This document shows positions 31,397-39,001 of a stretch of DNA of 41,131 nt, one piece after another (the first letter of the stretch is position 1; each line of letters opens with the position of its first letter). The stretch is from Syntrophaceae bacterium (GTDB taxonomy: Bacteria; Desulfobacterota; SM23-61). A program made the translations under genes and the position numbers. Location of the stretch: the NCBI GenBank assembly GCA_013388675.1, contig JACAEW010000217.1, forward strand, positions 1-41,131, written 5' to 3'. The notes below the pieces were generated by a model. That model did no database searches. It was not told where the DNA came from and was given only the letters and a program-made list of their open reading frames with translations.

Positions 31397-31428
31397 GGGG
31401 GAAGACCAATGGCCTTCCCCTTTTTTTT
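31397..31428 (+). terminator. Rho-independent terminator-like hairpin downstream of tRNA-Pro
   Basis: GGGGGAAGACCAATGGCCTTCCCC followed by TTTTTTTT. Confidence 0.75.
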
Positions 31429-31722
31429 CGATGCCAAAATCTGGCCAGAAAGAAACTCTCAAGTAGAGAGAGGACTTCTTCCTACGGTTGACACGATTTC
31501 CTGAGAGGTGTAGTTATCAAAACCGAACTCGAAGCTCGGATATAATTTTCATTCCTCCAATTTTGCTCAGCTGCGGAGATTGGCACGCTCTCCACTATTA
31601 GGAATGCCCAGCTAATGCGATGAAAATTGGTGATGCTTCCCAGGATTTAATTACGTTTGCCCTAAAGATAAATGGCCAATCTCATACTGACGAAGAATCG
31701 CATGACCTTTGAGAAAATCTAA

Positions 31723-34140
31723 CTATCGCACCAAAGTAAAGGGTACAATTCCCCAGTCATTACAAGAGAAATACATATTTTTCCCTTCCTGGGTGCCGCT
31801 GGGATTTTTGAAAAAAGTCCCACAAGATTCGATTCCCCAATTTGTTTTCTGCCACTTACTGCAGACCATGTCCCCTTCAATGCGGCTTTTGCCGGTATCG
31901 GCATAAACCGGTCCTCCTCCCTGCCAGGCAAATTCTCCATTCGACTTACGATCAAGAAACCATTGCTGGCCGTCAAAACCAAATCCTGTCAACTTTGCTC
32001 CGAAAAAAAGTCTTCTAATTTCATCCCCGGTTAATTGGTTTTCTGGGAAAGCAGGGAAATATCCCGAGGGCGTCCCCGGCAGTCCCGCTTTGATTATCCC
32101 CTCGGCATACCGGTTCGCAACGCTTTGGTCCTTGAAGGGGAAGAAGAACATGACCAAAGGCAGTTTTTGTTTGATGGTCCACCCTTTTTGGTAGATCTCC
32201 AATGCTTGACGGGCCTCTTTCTCCCGGCCGAGCAGCCCATAGATAGATGAAAGCCAGGCAGCCCAGCCGGTCAAATCAGGATTTATTCGTTGGGCTTTCT
32301 CCATCAACGTTGCCGCCTCTTCCAGGTTCCCCAGGCAGAATTGGGCGATCCCAAGTTGAATTAAATAGCGGGCCGGGTTATGAGGATCGAGGCGCAGGGC
32401 GCGATTGAAGAAGTCGATTGCCGTCCTCGGTTTACCGCTGAAATTCATGACAAAGCCCATCCCGAGATTGCAGGAAGGATCGTTGGGATCTAAAGCGAGC
32501 GCCCTTTGCTGTTCGGATATTGCCTTGTCATGCTGACGTCGGAATAGGTACAGCATGCCATTAACATGATGCGCAATGGCCGATGGATTTTTCATGGCTA
32601 GCTCAAGATACTCCCTAACCCGCAAACGCGCCTCATTTATGTTGATATCCAATCCCTTCCAGAATCCGACAACATACGTGCCTGTCCAAAGAGCAAGAGC
32701 CAATTCCCCGAATGCCCGCGCAAAGTTTGGATCAATTTCGGTCGCGTTTTTATAAGATTGAACCGCCTTGCCTATATCTTCGGGGGTGTACCGGAGATAA
32801 TGCGACCGTCCCCGCAGGAACAGGTCATACGCTTTCACATTGTTGGTCCCCTTCCAGGCCATCTGATCTTTTTCACTGCCAGTCAGCTTCACTGCCAGAG
32901 CAGTAACAATATTCTGGGTGACCTTGTCCTGCAAAGCAAAAACCCTGTCCATTGTTCCGTCATACCGCTCTGCCCATAGGTGATGGCCGGTCATGGCATC
33001 AATAAGTTGGGCATTAATTCGGATTTCCTCTCCGGCCTTCCGTACACTTCCCTCCAGGATGTAGCGTACCCCGAGATCTTCGGCTACATGTTTGGCTTTT
33101 ACAGGTTTCCCCTTGTAAGTGAAGGACGAATTCCGGGAAATCACCAAAAGGCCGGAGATCCTGGAAAGATCCGTTATCAAATCGTCCGTAATGCCATCAA
33201 CGAAATATTCCTGCTTTGGATCTTCGCTCATGTTCACAAACGGAAGCACGGCAATAGAAGGACTTTCCGGAAGGGGGTATTTCATCCTATCAACGGATGC
33301 GACCTCGGTTGGGACAGGTCTCAAATAAAGTCTCCAAATTACCCCCGCCACGATCCCGATCACGGCGACCAGAATCACCCAGCGATACCCGGAAAGCCGG
33401 GAGATTTTGGGTTTTTGAGGCATAGAGAACGGAACTGCAAGGGGTCCGGGAACCGTGGTTTCTAACATCGGCACAGGTTCTTTTTCCTTACCCCTTTTCA
33501 GGCTGGCGATGAATTGATCCCAGGCCTCGCCGTTTCGATAATCACCGAAGATGATTGAAATTTCATTCAAACCTACCCCGATTTTATCTATTGCGAATTT
33601 CAGCCTCACATTCTCTTCGCTTCCCATGTAATCAAAGAGATTCGCCCACCCATCCTTTTCGGCATCGGTAAAGGAATAGACCTTGCCGATGGCTCCATCC
33701 CCCTCCTCTTTCTTCTTCTTTCCCTCAACCTTGAAAAGCGGGGCATCTTCCAAGTTTGGAAGGGCGTCCCTCCACTTCGTGTAAATCCGGTGCAGCAGAT
33801 TCTCCCTCTGGGAGGATCCCGCCGCACCCCCGATGGTTTCATTTAAAAGGGCAAGCAGATCAAGGTGTTCCTGGAGAGGTATGGACTTGTTTTTCCCCGA
33901 TTTTTTCATCTCATTGACGACCAAGGAGATCACCGAGAGATAAAAACTTCGGGAAGGGGAGTTGAAATGCAGGATGAATGGAGTTCTGCCCTTGAGATGA
34001 AGGTGGAGCTTGAATTCATTTAGATCGATCTGGAGGGAAGGTCTCGAACTTTCAGCCATTTTTATCCCCATGGCTTGGGCTTTAATCCTGGATATTCTTA
34101 AAGGCAGGGAAGGTCTAAAAATAATCGCACGGTAAACCAC
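31723..34140 (-). CDS. membrane-anchored TolB-like (FlgO-type) / TPR protein with uncharacterised N-terminal and C-terminal domains
   Basis: TM segment WVILVAVIGIVAGVIWRLYL; SIAVLPFVNMSEDPKQEYFVDGITDDLITDLSRISGLLVISRNSSFTYKGKPVKAKHVAEDLGVRYILEGSVRKAGEEIRINAQLIDAMTGHHLWAERYDG; TPRs. Start could be an internal ATG (34071 or 34059). Confidence 0.85.
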   Translation of the reverse strand: MVYRAIIFRPSLPLRISRIKAQAMGIKMAESSRPSLQIDLNEFKLHLHLKGRTPFILHFNSPSRSFYLSVISLVVNEMKKSGKNKSIPLQEHLDLLALLNETIGGAAGSSQRENLLHRIYTKWRDALPNLEDAPLFKVEGKKKKEEGDGAIGKVYSFTDAEKDGWANLFDYMGSEENVRLKFAIDKIGVGLNEISIIFGDYRNGEAWDQFIASLKRGKEKEPVPMLETTVPGPLAVPFSMPQKPKISRLSGYRWVILVAVIGIVAGVIWRLYLRPVPTEVASVDRMKYPLPESPSIAVLPFVNMSEDPKQEYFVDGITDDLITDLSRISGLLVISRNSSFTYKGKPVKAKHVAEDLGVRYILEGSVRKAGEEIRINAQLIDAMTGHHLWAERYDGTMDRVFALQDKVTQNIVTALAVKLTGSEKDQMAWKGTNNVKAYDLFLRGRSHYLRYTPEDIGKAVQSYKNATEIDPNFARAFGELALALWTGTYVVGFWKGLDININEARLRVREYLELAMKNPSAIAHHVNGMLYLFRRQHDKAISEQQRALALDPNDPSCNLGMGFVMNFSGKPRTAIDFFNRALRLDPHNPARYLIQLGIAQFCLGNLEEAATLMEKAQRINPDLTGWAAWLSSIYGLLGREKEARQALEIYQKGWTIKQKLPLVMFFFPFKDQSVANRYAEGIIKAGLPGTPSGYFPAFPENQLTGDEIRRLFFGAKLTGFGFDGQQWFLDRKSNGEFAWQGGGPVYADTGKSRIEGDMVCSKWQKTNWGIESCGTFFKNPSGTQEGKNMYFSCNDWGIVPFTLVR

Positions 34141-34265
34141 CGTGTTCCACCGTTCAGATTATAACAGAAAGGTAATAATGATAGTAAATAATATTTAATG
34201 AATGAATAAGGAGCTTTATTATAGATATCGCTCCAATTGAAGGGCACCTTAATAATCAATTTATT

Positions 34266-34287
34266 TAATAATTTCAAATAATTATTA
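34266..34287. promoter_or_regulatory. A/T inverted repeat in the divergent intergenic region, possible operator
   Basis: TAATAATT-TCAAAT-AATTATTA; perfect 8-bp arms between the divergent genes at 34140(-) and 34401(+). A/T-rich context lowers significance. Confidence 0.3.
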
Positions 34288-34400
34288 ATTTTTCCTTCAT
34301 AGTATAAAGGGAGGTGAGGTCCTATGAGATGATCGATTTGGGAAGAAGGAGGGCGATTGTTCAGTTGGCGAAAACTTAAAAAAATAAGGAGGAAAATATC

Positions 34401-34931
34401 ATGACTGCAAAAAAATCAATAAGGGACCTCTTCGTCGTTATGGTAATTTTTGCGTGGTTTCTTGGGTTCGCCATTCCGGTAAAGGCCGAGACACAGACCT
34501 TAAAATATAAAGTCTACACTTATGTCATCAGGAGTGAAAATATCCCTGTCGAGGACGTGGAAGGACACACGGTGGGTTTGCATGTGCGTGGGGCATTTCT
34601 GGTGTTTGAGAATGGGGAAATCGGGACCATCAACCATGTTTCTACCACTGATTTGGTAAAAGGTTCAGGATCGGTTATGCAGTATGTGACCATAAAATTT
34701 GAAGATGCCTCCACCATTACCTTTAAAAGTCAAGGGACCCTTGGAGGAACCCCTACGGGGTCCTTGGCCGCAGGAGGATGGACAAGCGAAATCATCAAAG
34801 GCACAGGCCAGTTCGCCGGAATCAAGGGGACGCAAGCTGGAAAAGTCAAATATCTCCCCGTCGAAAAGGGAGAATCTGCGCCAAAAGGCTATGGGGAAGG
34901 CTCCCTGACTTTCACACTTCCTCCCAAGTGA
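34401..34931 (+). CDS. secreted AOC-barrel-like (allene oxide cyclase/dirigent-like) hypothetical protein
   Basis: Signal peptide MTAKKSIRDLFVVMVIFAWFLGFAIPVKA; VEGHTVGLHVRGAFLVFENGEIGTINHVSTTDLVKGSGSVMQYVTIKFEDASTITFKSQGTL...GTGQFAGIKGTQAGKVKYL pattern; AAGGAGG SD. Confidence 0.65.
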   Translation: MTAKKSIRDLFVVMVIFAWFLGFAIPVKAETQTLKYKVYTYVIRSENIPVEDVEGHTVGLHVRGAFLVFENGEIGTINHVSTTDLVKGSGSVMQYVTIKFEDASTITFKSQGTLGGTPTGSLAAGGWTSEIIKGTGQFAGIKGTQAGKVKYLPVEKGESAPKGYGEGSLTFTLPPK

Positions 34932-35095
34932 TTTTTGAGGATTGCGGATCTATGGAAGGGATTTTCCAGAAGGGTCTGAATAGGAAGGCTCCAGGGAATT
35001 CAAAAATTCTTTTGAAGCCATTCTTGCTTGCCCCTCCTGAATTCTTCCTTCTTCCTTAAATCGACTAGCTCTTTAATATTAAAAAGGAGAGAATC

Positions 35096-36799
35096 ATGGA
35101 GAAATACTTATTTATATCTGTAAGAAGGGGGGCATTAAATAAAACCCCCCTGTATCCTTACTCGTTGGTGATGTTCATACTTGCTGGTTTATTGCTGGCC
35201 AATGTGGCGGCCTTTGCACAGGGCGGCAGCGGGATTCCCGAAACCATCGCGGTCGAGGGCGGAAAAATATCCGGGGTTTTATTGGGAGAAAATAAGGACG
35301 TCCGGGCATTTAAAGGTATCCCTTATGCTAAACCCCCGGTTGGGCCTTTGCGCTGGAAACCACCACAGCCGGTTGATCTTTGGGAAGGAATTCGTCAATG
35401 TAATGAATTTGGTTCAGTTTGTATGCAGCCGGGTATTTTTAAAGCAATGGGTTTCCCCCTCGGTGATAAATTTAGTGAAGATTGTCTATCCCTTAATGTT
35501 TGGACTGCTGCAAAGAACGAAAATGCGAAACTGCCAGTAATGATGTGGATTCATGGGGGCGGCAATGTTGCCGGGGGAAGCACACTTCCAGTTAACGATG
35601 GTGAGTCTTTAGCCCGGCAGGGAGTCGTTCTGGTATCCTTTAACTATCGCTTGGGGATATTTGGTTATTTTGCTCATCCGATGCTTTCGAAAGAGTCCCC
35701 TAATAACGTCTCAGGCAATTATGGTCTGCTTGATATAATCGCAGCACTTAAATGGGTACAAAAGAACATCCAGGCTTTTGGGGGCGACCCTGGAAATGTA
35801 ACTATTTTTGGGCAATCAGCAGGCGCCTATAATGTTTGTTATTTAATGGCTACCCCCTTAGCTAAGGGCCTCTTCCATCGTGCCATTGCCCAAAGTGGGC
35901 ATGCTTTAGCGCCTCTTACCAATCGGCATTTGCGAGAGGGTTGGTACATGTTGGAACCCATGGAAAAGCAGGGTGAACGACTTGCCAAGGACCTGGGTTG
36001 TTCTGACGCAGCTGACCCAGTAGCTGCACTTCGTGCTTTGAGCGCTGAGAAAGTACTTGTCACCTCCAAGGCGGTAATGTTTGGTGCTGGAGGTGTTGTT
36101 TATCCACCCGGCAATACTTTCGGGCCAGTCGTAGATGGATGGGTTCTTCCTGATGATGTACTGACCATCTTCGAAGAAGGGAAACAGAATCTTGTACCCC
36201 TCATCGTGGGAGCGGCTGCAGACGAAGCCACGATTTCTATTCCCCAAAAAGTTTACGATACTGTAGAAGCCTATCGGACAATGTTGAACAATATTTTTGG
36301 GAAATATGCGGATGACATCTTGGCCAAGTATCCTGCAAATGGGCCTAATGAAATCCGAAAGAGCTTTTGTGACTACGTTGGAGATCTTCTATTTGTTACT
36401 GGAGCACGCCGCTTTGTCAGAGCGATGGAAAAAGCTGGAGGAAAAGCATATTTATATCTCTTCACAATGGCATGGCCTGGACCTATGGCCGCCGCCGGGG
36501 CACATCACGGAGGCGACATGGTATATATTTTTGATAATATCCACATTGCTAAAGGCATAAGAAAATTGCCATTTGACGAGAAACATCAAGCGCTTGCTAG
36601 GGCCATGAGCGGTTATTGGGTCCAGTTTGCAAAAACAGGAAATCCAAACAAAGAGGGATTGATTGAATGGCCGGCTTATGATTCAGCTAAAGATCAGCAT
36701 ATCGAATTAGGAGAGCTTATTAAGGTAGGCCAAGGCTTACGAAAGGATAAACTGGACTTTTGGGACAAATTTGATGCTGAACGACGAAAAAAACGTTAA
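35096..36799 (+). CDS. secreted type-B carboxylesterase (carboxylesterase/lipase family)
   Basis: AFKGIPYAKPPVGPLRWKPPQPV, SEDCLSLNVWTA, VMMWIHGGGNVAGGS, GDPGNVTIFGQSAGAYNV (GxSxG), AAGAHHGGDMVYIF (His); N-terminal hydrophobic signal. Confidence 0.94.
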   Translation: MEKYLFISVRRGALNKTPLYPYSLVMFILAGLLLANVAAFAQGGSGIPETIAVEGGKISGVLLGENKDVRAFKGIPYAKPPVGPLRWKPPQPVDLWEGIRQCNEFGSVCMQPGIFKAMGFPLGDKFSEDCLSLNVWTAAKNENAKLPVMMWIHGGGNVAGGSTLPVNDGESLARQGVVLVSFNYRLGIFGYFAHPMLSKESPNNVSGNYGLLDIIAALKWVQKNIQAFGGDPGNVTIFGQSAGAYNVCYLMATPLAKGLFHRAIAQSGHALAPLTNRHLREGWYMLEPMEKQGERLAKDLGCSDAADPVAALRALSAEKVLVTSKAVMFGAGGVVYPPGNTFGPVVDGWVLPDDVLTIFEEGKQNLVPLIVGAAADEATISIPQKVYDTVEAYRTMLNNIFGKYADDILAKYPANGPNEIRKSFCDYVGDLLFVTGARRFVRAMEKAGGKAYLYLFTMAWPGPMAAAGAHHGGDMVYIFDNIHIAKGIRKLPFDEKHQALARAMSGYWVQFAKTGNPNKEGLIEWPAYDSAKDQHIELGELIKVGQGLRKDKLDFWDKFDAERRKKR

Positions 36800-36856
36800 T
36801 CCAGTCTGCTGATCAAAAAAGGAAGTTAACCCCAAACAACGACATTGAGGGAAAAA

Positions 36857-36890
36857 AGGCAGGGTCAGAAATGGCTCTGCCTTTCTTCTT
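36857..36890 (+). terminator. terminator-like hairpin after carboxylesterase
   Basis: AGGCAGGGTC-AGAAAT-GGCTCTGCCT followed by TTCTTCTTT. Confidence 0.55.
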
Positions 36891-37161
36891 TCCACACTAC
36901 ATATTGGGGTGTTAGCGTTAGAGCAAAAGCTTCGTTATCTGCTATCTATGTTCTATTCTCAGGGTGGTGAAAAGATTTCGTTATGCTCTTCATTTATTTC
37001 ATCGGGATGCGTCATTTTGCCAAGCTGGGGCGTTTTCGGAGTCAGTGGATAGGATAAATTTATAAGCCTCGTTTGTGGATTTTGCCTTGGGCGTCGTCGC
37101 ACGCAGGTGAGCCATCCGGTGTCGCGGGGATCAACCTTTGCGGTAGGGTCCGCACAAAAAA

Positions 37162-37190
37162 GAGGGGGAGGCTTTTAACCTCCCCCTTTT
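37162..37190. terminator. terminator-like hairpin
   Basis: GAGGGGGAGG-CTTTTAA-CCTCCCCC-TTTT, preceded by an A-run, so could act in either direction. Confidence 0.6.
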
Positions 37191-37507
37191 CGTTTCCTGC
37201 CTCCCCAATCCCGGCATCCGGTTTTATCGAGAACCGCAAAAGTAATGCAACACGACCCAATCATTTTAGTGGGTATTTTGGGGCTTTTCACAATATCGAG
37301 AGTTGCATTATTTGAATTGCTTTCTATAATCAGCACGGCTTCCGGCGCTATGACTATGATCCTCGGCACGTCCCCGTTGATCAAAATGATTGCGCCAGGG
37401 TCTTCCTTCCCCCCGTTCTGCTCAGGGGAAAATACTTCCATGGTAACCCTATTCTTGTCCGGATTATGCTCTGCCCTCCTTCCGGCCACGATAACCACGG
37501 GCTTCAT
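37175..37507 (-). CDS. hypothetical protein (110 aa), third member of a small-ORF cluster
   Basis: MKPVVIVAGRRAEHNPDKNRVTMEVFSPEQNGGKEDPGAIILINGDVPRIIVIAPEAVLIIESNSNNATLDIVKSPKIPTKMIG; GAGGA SD and ATGA overlap with upstream ORF. Confidence 0.4.
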   Translation of the reverse strand: MKPVVIVAGRRAEHNPDKNRVTMEVFSPEQNGGKEDPGAIILINGDVPRIIVIAPEAVLIIESNSNNATLDIVKSPKIPTKMIGSCCITFAVLDKTGCRDWGGRKRKGGG

Positions 37508-37626
37508 TCGGAATCCTCGTTGGGGAACATCATGGGTATGGCGGCCTCCCGGTTGTCACCTGGTCCGCAGGCGGGCTTTCGATTTATCGTTTTGCTGGGT
37601 TCCAGGTCGTTGTTCACCACCTCCAT
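37504..37626 (-). CDS. hypothetical small protein (40 aa), not in supplied ORF track
   Basis: Translated by hand: MEVVNNDLEPSKTINRKPACGPGDNREAAIPMMFPNEDSE*, stop overlapping the next ATG (ATGA). Confidence 0.3.
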   Translation of the reverse strand: MEVVNNDLEPSKTINRKPACGPGDNREAAIPMMFPNEDSE

Positions 37627-37644
37627 TTGAAAGTTGATCTCTGT

Positions 37645-37824
37645 CTAAGTGTTCGGGCTCTTTTTGATCCCATGGCGCAGGCACGTCAACAGATCGTTCA
37701 GGCGGCCGAGATCGTCTTTCCAGGTGGCAACCTCCCTCGGTGAGATCACAACCTCAGCCCATACCCTCTCGGTCACGGCCATGGGGTAAATAAATCCATG
37801 CCCTGCTATGGCGACCGGGCTCAT
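37645..37824 (-). CDS. hypothetical small protein (59 aa), not in supplied ORF track
   Basis: Translated by hand: MSPVAIAGHGFIYPMAVTERVWAEVVISPREVATWKDDLGRLNDLLTCLRHGIKKSPNT*; starts next to the tRNA-Pro remnant. Confidence 0.3.
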   Translation of the reverse strand: MSPVAIAGHGFIYPMAVTERVWAEVVISPREVATWKDDLGRLNDLLTCLRHGIKKSPNT

Positions 37825-37842
37825 GTCGATCGTTAATCCGTC

Positions 37843-37884
37843 TTCGGAGCAAGGAGTCGCTGGCTCAAATCCAGTCGCCCCGAC
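37843..37884 (+). repeat. partial duplicate of tRNA-Pro 3' half (att-like), lacking CCA
   Basis: TTCGGAGCAAGGAGTCGCTGGCTCAAATCCAGTCGCCCCGAC versus TTCGGGAGCAAGGAGTCGCTGGTTCAAATCCAGTCGCCCCGAC in the tRNA: one deleted G and one T-to-C. Confidence 0.9.
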
Positions 37885-38106
37885 GAGAAAATTGAAAAGA
37901 CTCCATTCAGGAAGGTTTAGTCATTTCTTTTTTTTAACGGACTTTCGAGAAGGCAGCAAGAGCGAGGGCCGCGGGCCGATCCCCCGGCGGAGTTGAAGGA
38001 AGGGATCAACACGGTTCTTGACATATATTGATCTCATAGCAATGATTGAATTGAATCAAATTCTGACTCCCTTATTGTTCCCCGCTTTTTTATCCGCCGG
38101 TTTCAC

Positions 38107-38478
38107 CTAAAATCGCTCTCCCAGTATCCGATCGATCACGGAAATTATCTGGCTGATGTTAAAGGGCTTGCAGATGAAATCCCTTGCTCCGTATTTGAGG
38201 CTCTCTTTTTCATCTTTCTGCGTCCCGTAGCCGGTTATCATGATGACCGGAACCTCGTCGTCTATCTTTCTTAATTCCCTCAGGGTCTCAATCCCTGAAA
38301 GCCCCGGCATATTTAAATCCAGGGTAATGAGGTCGAATTTTCGCTCCTTAAGAATCCCAAGGGCCTCCTCTCCATCCGCGGCAGTGTGGATTTCATAATA
38401 AGATTTTAGAATCATTTTCAGCGACTCTCGGACTCCGAATTCATCATCCACAACGAGGACTGAGTTTTTGGGCTTCAT
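38107..38478 (-). CDS. single-domain response regulator (receiver only)
   Basis: KNSVLVVDDEFGVRESLKMILKSYYEIHTAADGEEALGILKERKFDLITLDLNMPGLSGIETL...VIMITGYG...KYGARDFICKPFN. Confidence 0.95.
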   Translation of the reverse strand: MKPKNSVLVVDDEFGVRESLKMILKSYYEIHTAADGEEALGILKERKFDLITLDLNMPGLSGIETLRELRKIDDEVPVIMITGYGTQKDEKESLKYGARDFICKPFNISQIISVIDRILGERF

Positions 38479-38824
38479 TTCGTTCGGCCCCTCGGCCGGT
38501 CATATCCCTGATCTCTTGAGCGGGCGGATTCCGGGGACAGGTCACTTAATTCTATATGCCCCTTCGAAATATGCGAGGTACCCGAGAATTCATTACCCCC
38601 TCTTTTCTTTACGCAACCCGGAATCTCCTCGAACATCTTCCCATGTTCCAGACAGATAGACAGGAGGACCGTTTCCCTCGCCACGGATTCGACATACAAT
38701 CCCCGGCGCTCGCAGGCATTTTCGCCCGGTCAAAAAGACGATCAAACGCTTCTAGGTCTTCCTTGCTCCAAGCCCGCCGAAATGACCCAACCCTTTCCCG
38801 TTCAAAACTGCGGGGACACATCAC
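38475..38824 (-). pseudogene. frameshifted small ORF flanked by GGGGACA..CACTTAATT repeats
   Basis: AWSKEDLEAFDRLFDRAKMPASAGDCMSNPWR (frame of 38609..38824) appears to continue as ETVLLSICLEHGKMFEEIPGCVKKRG in the frame of 38475..38699. Confidence 0.5.
38533..38552. repeat. REP-like repeat unit
   Basis: GGGGACAGGTCACTTAATTC; resembles the 38812 copy. Confidence 0.6.
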
Positions 38825-38874
38825 TTAATTTCCTTTCACCCTTTCATATAATTGGAAATAGGTGATGTGTCCCC
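38812..38874. repeat. REP-like inverted repeat hairpin
   Basis: GGGGACACATCACTTAATTTCC ... GGAAATAGGTGATGTGTCCCC, imperfect inverted repeat. Confidence 0.75.
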
Positions 38875-39001
38875 TGATTTCCAGGGACCGAAAAATAAAA
38901 GCACTTGACTCTGAAGAGTCGAGTCCTTTCTTTTATGGCAGGGCTTCCGCCGGCGGAAAAGCGGGGGGGGAAACTGCCGATTCCCCCTAAAAAAACATGG
39001 A

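Noticed and set aside
37808-37996. 62-aa ORF containing [16 protein letters not shown]
   Set aside because: Classic translation of tRNA sequence (the tRNA-Pro remnant), a well-known false protein; the opposite strand reads [11 protein letters not shown], equally spurious.
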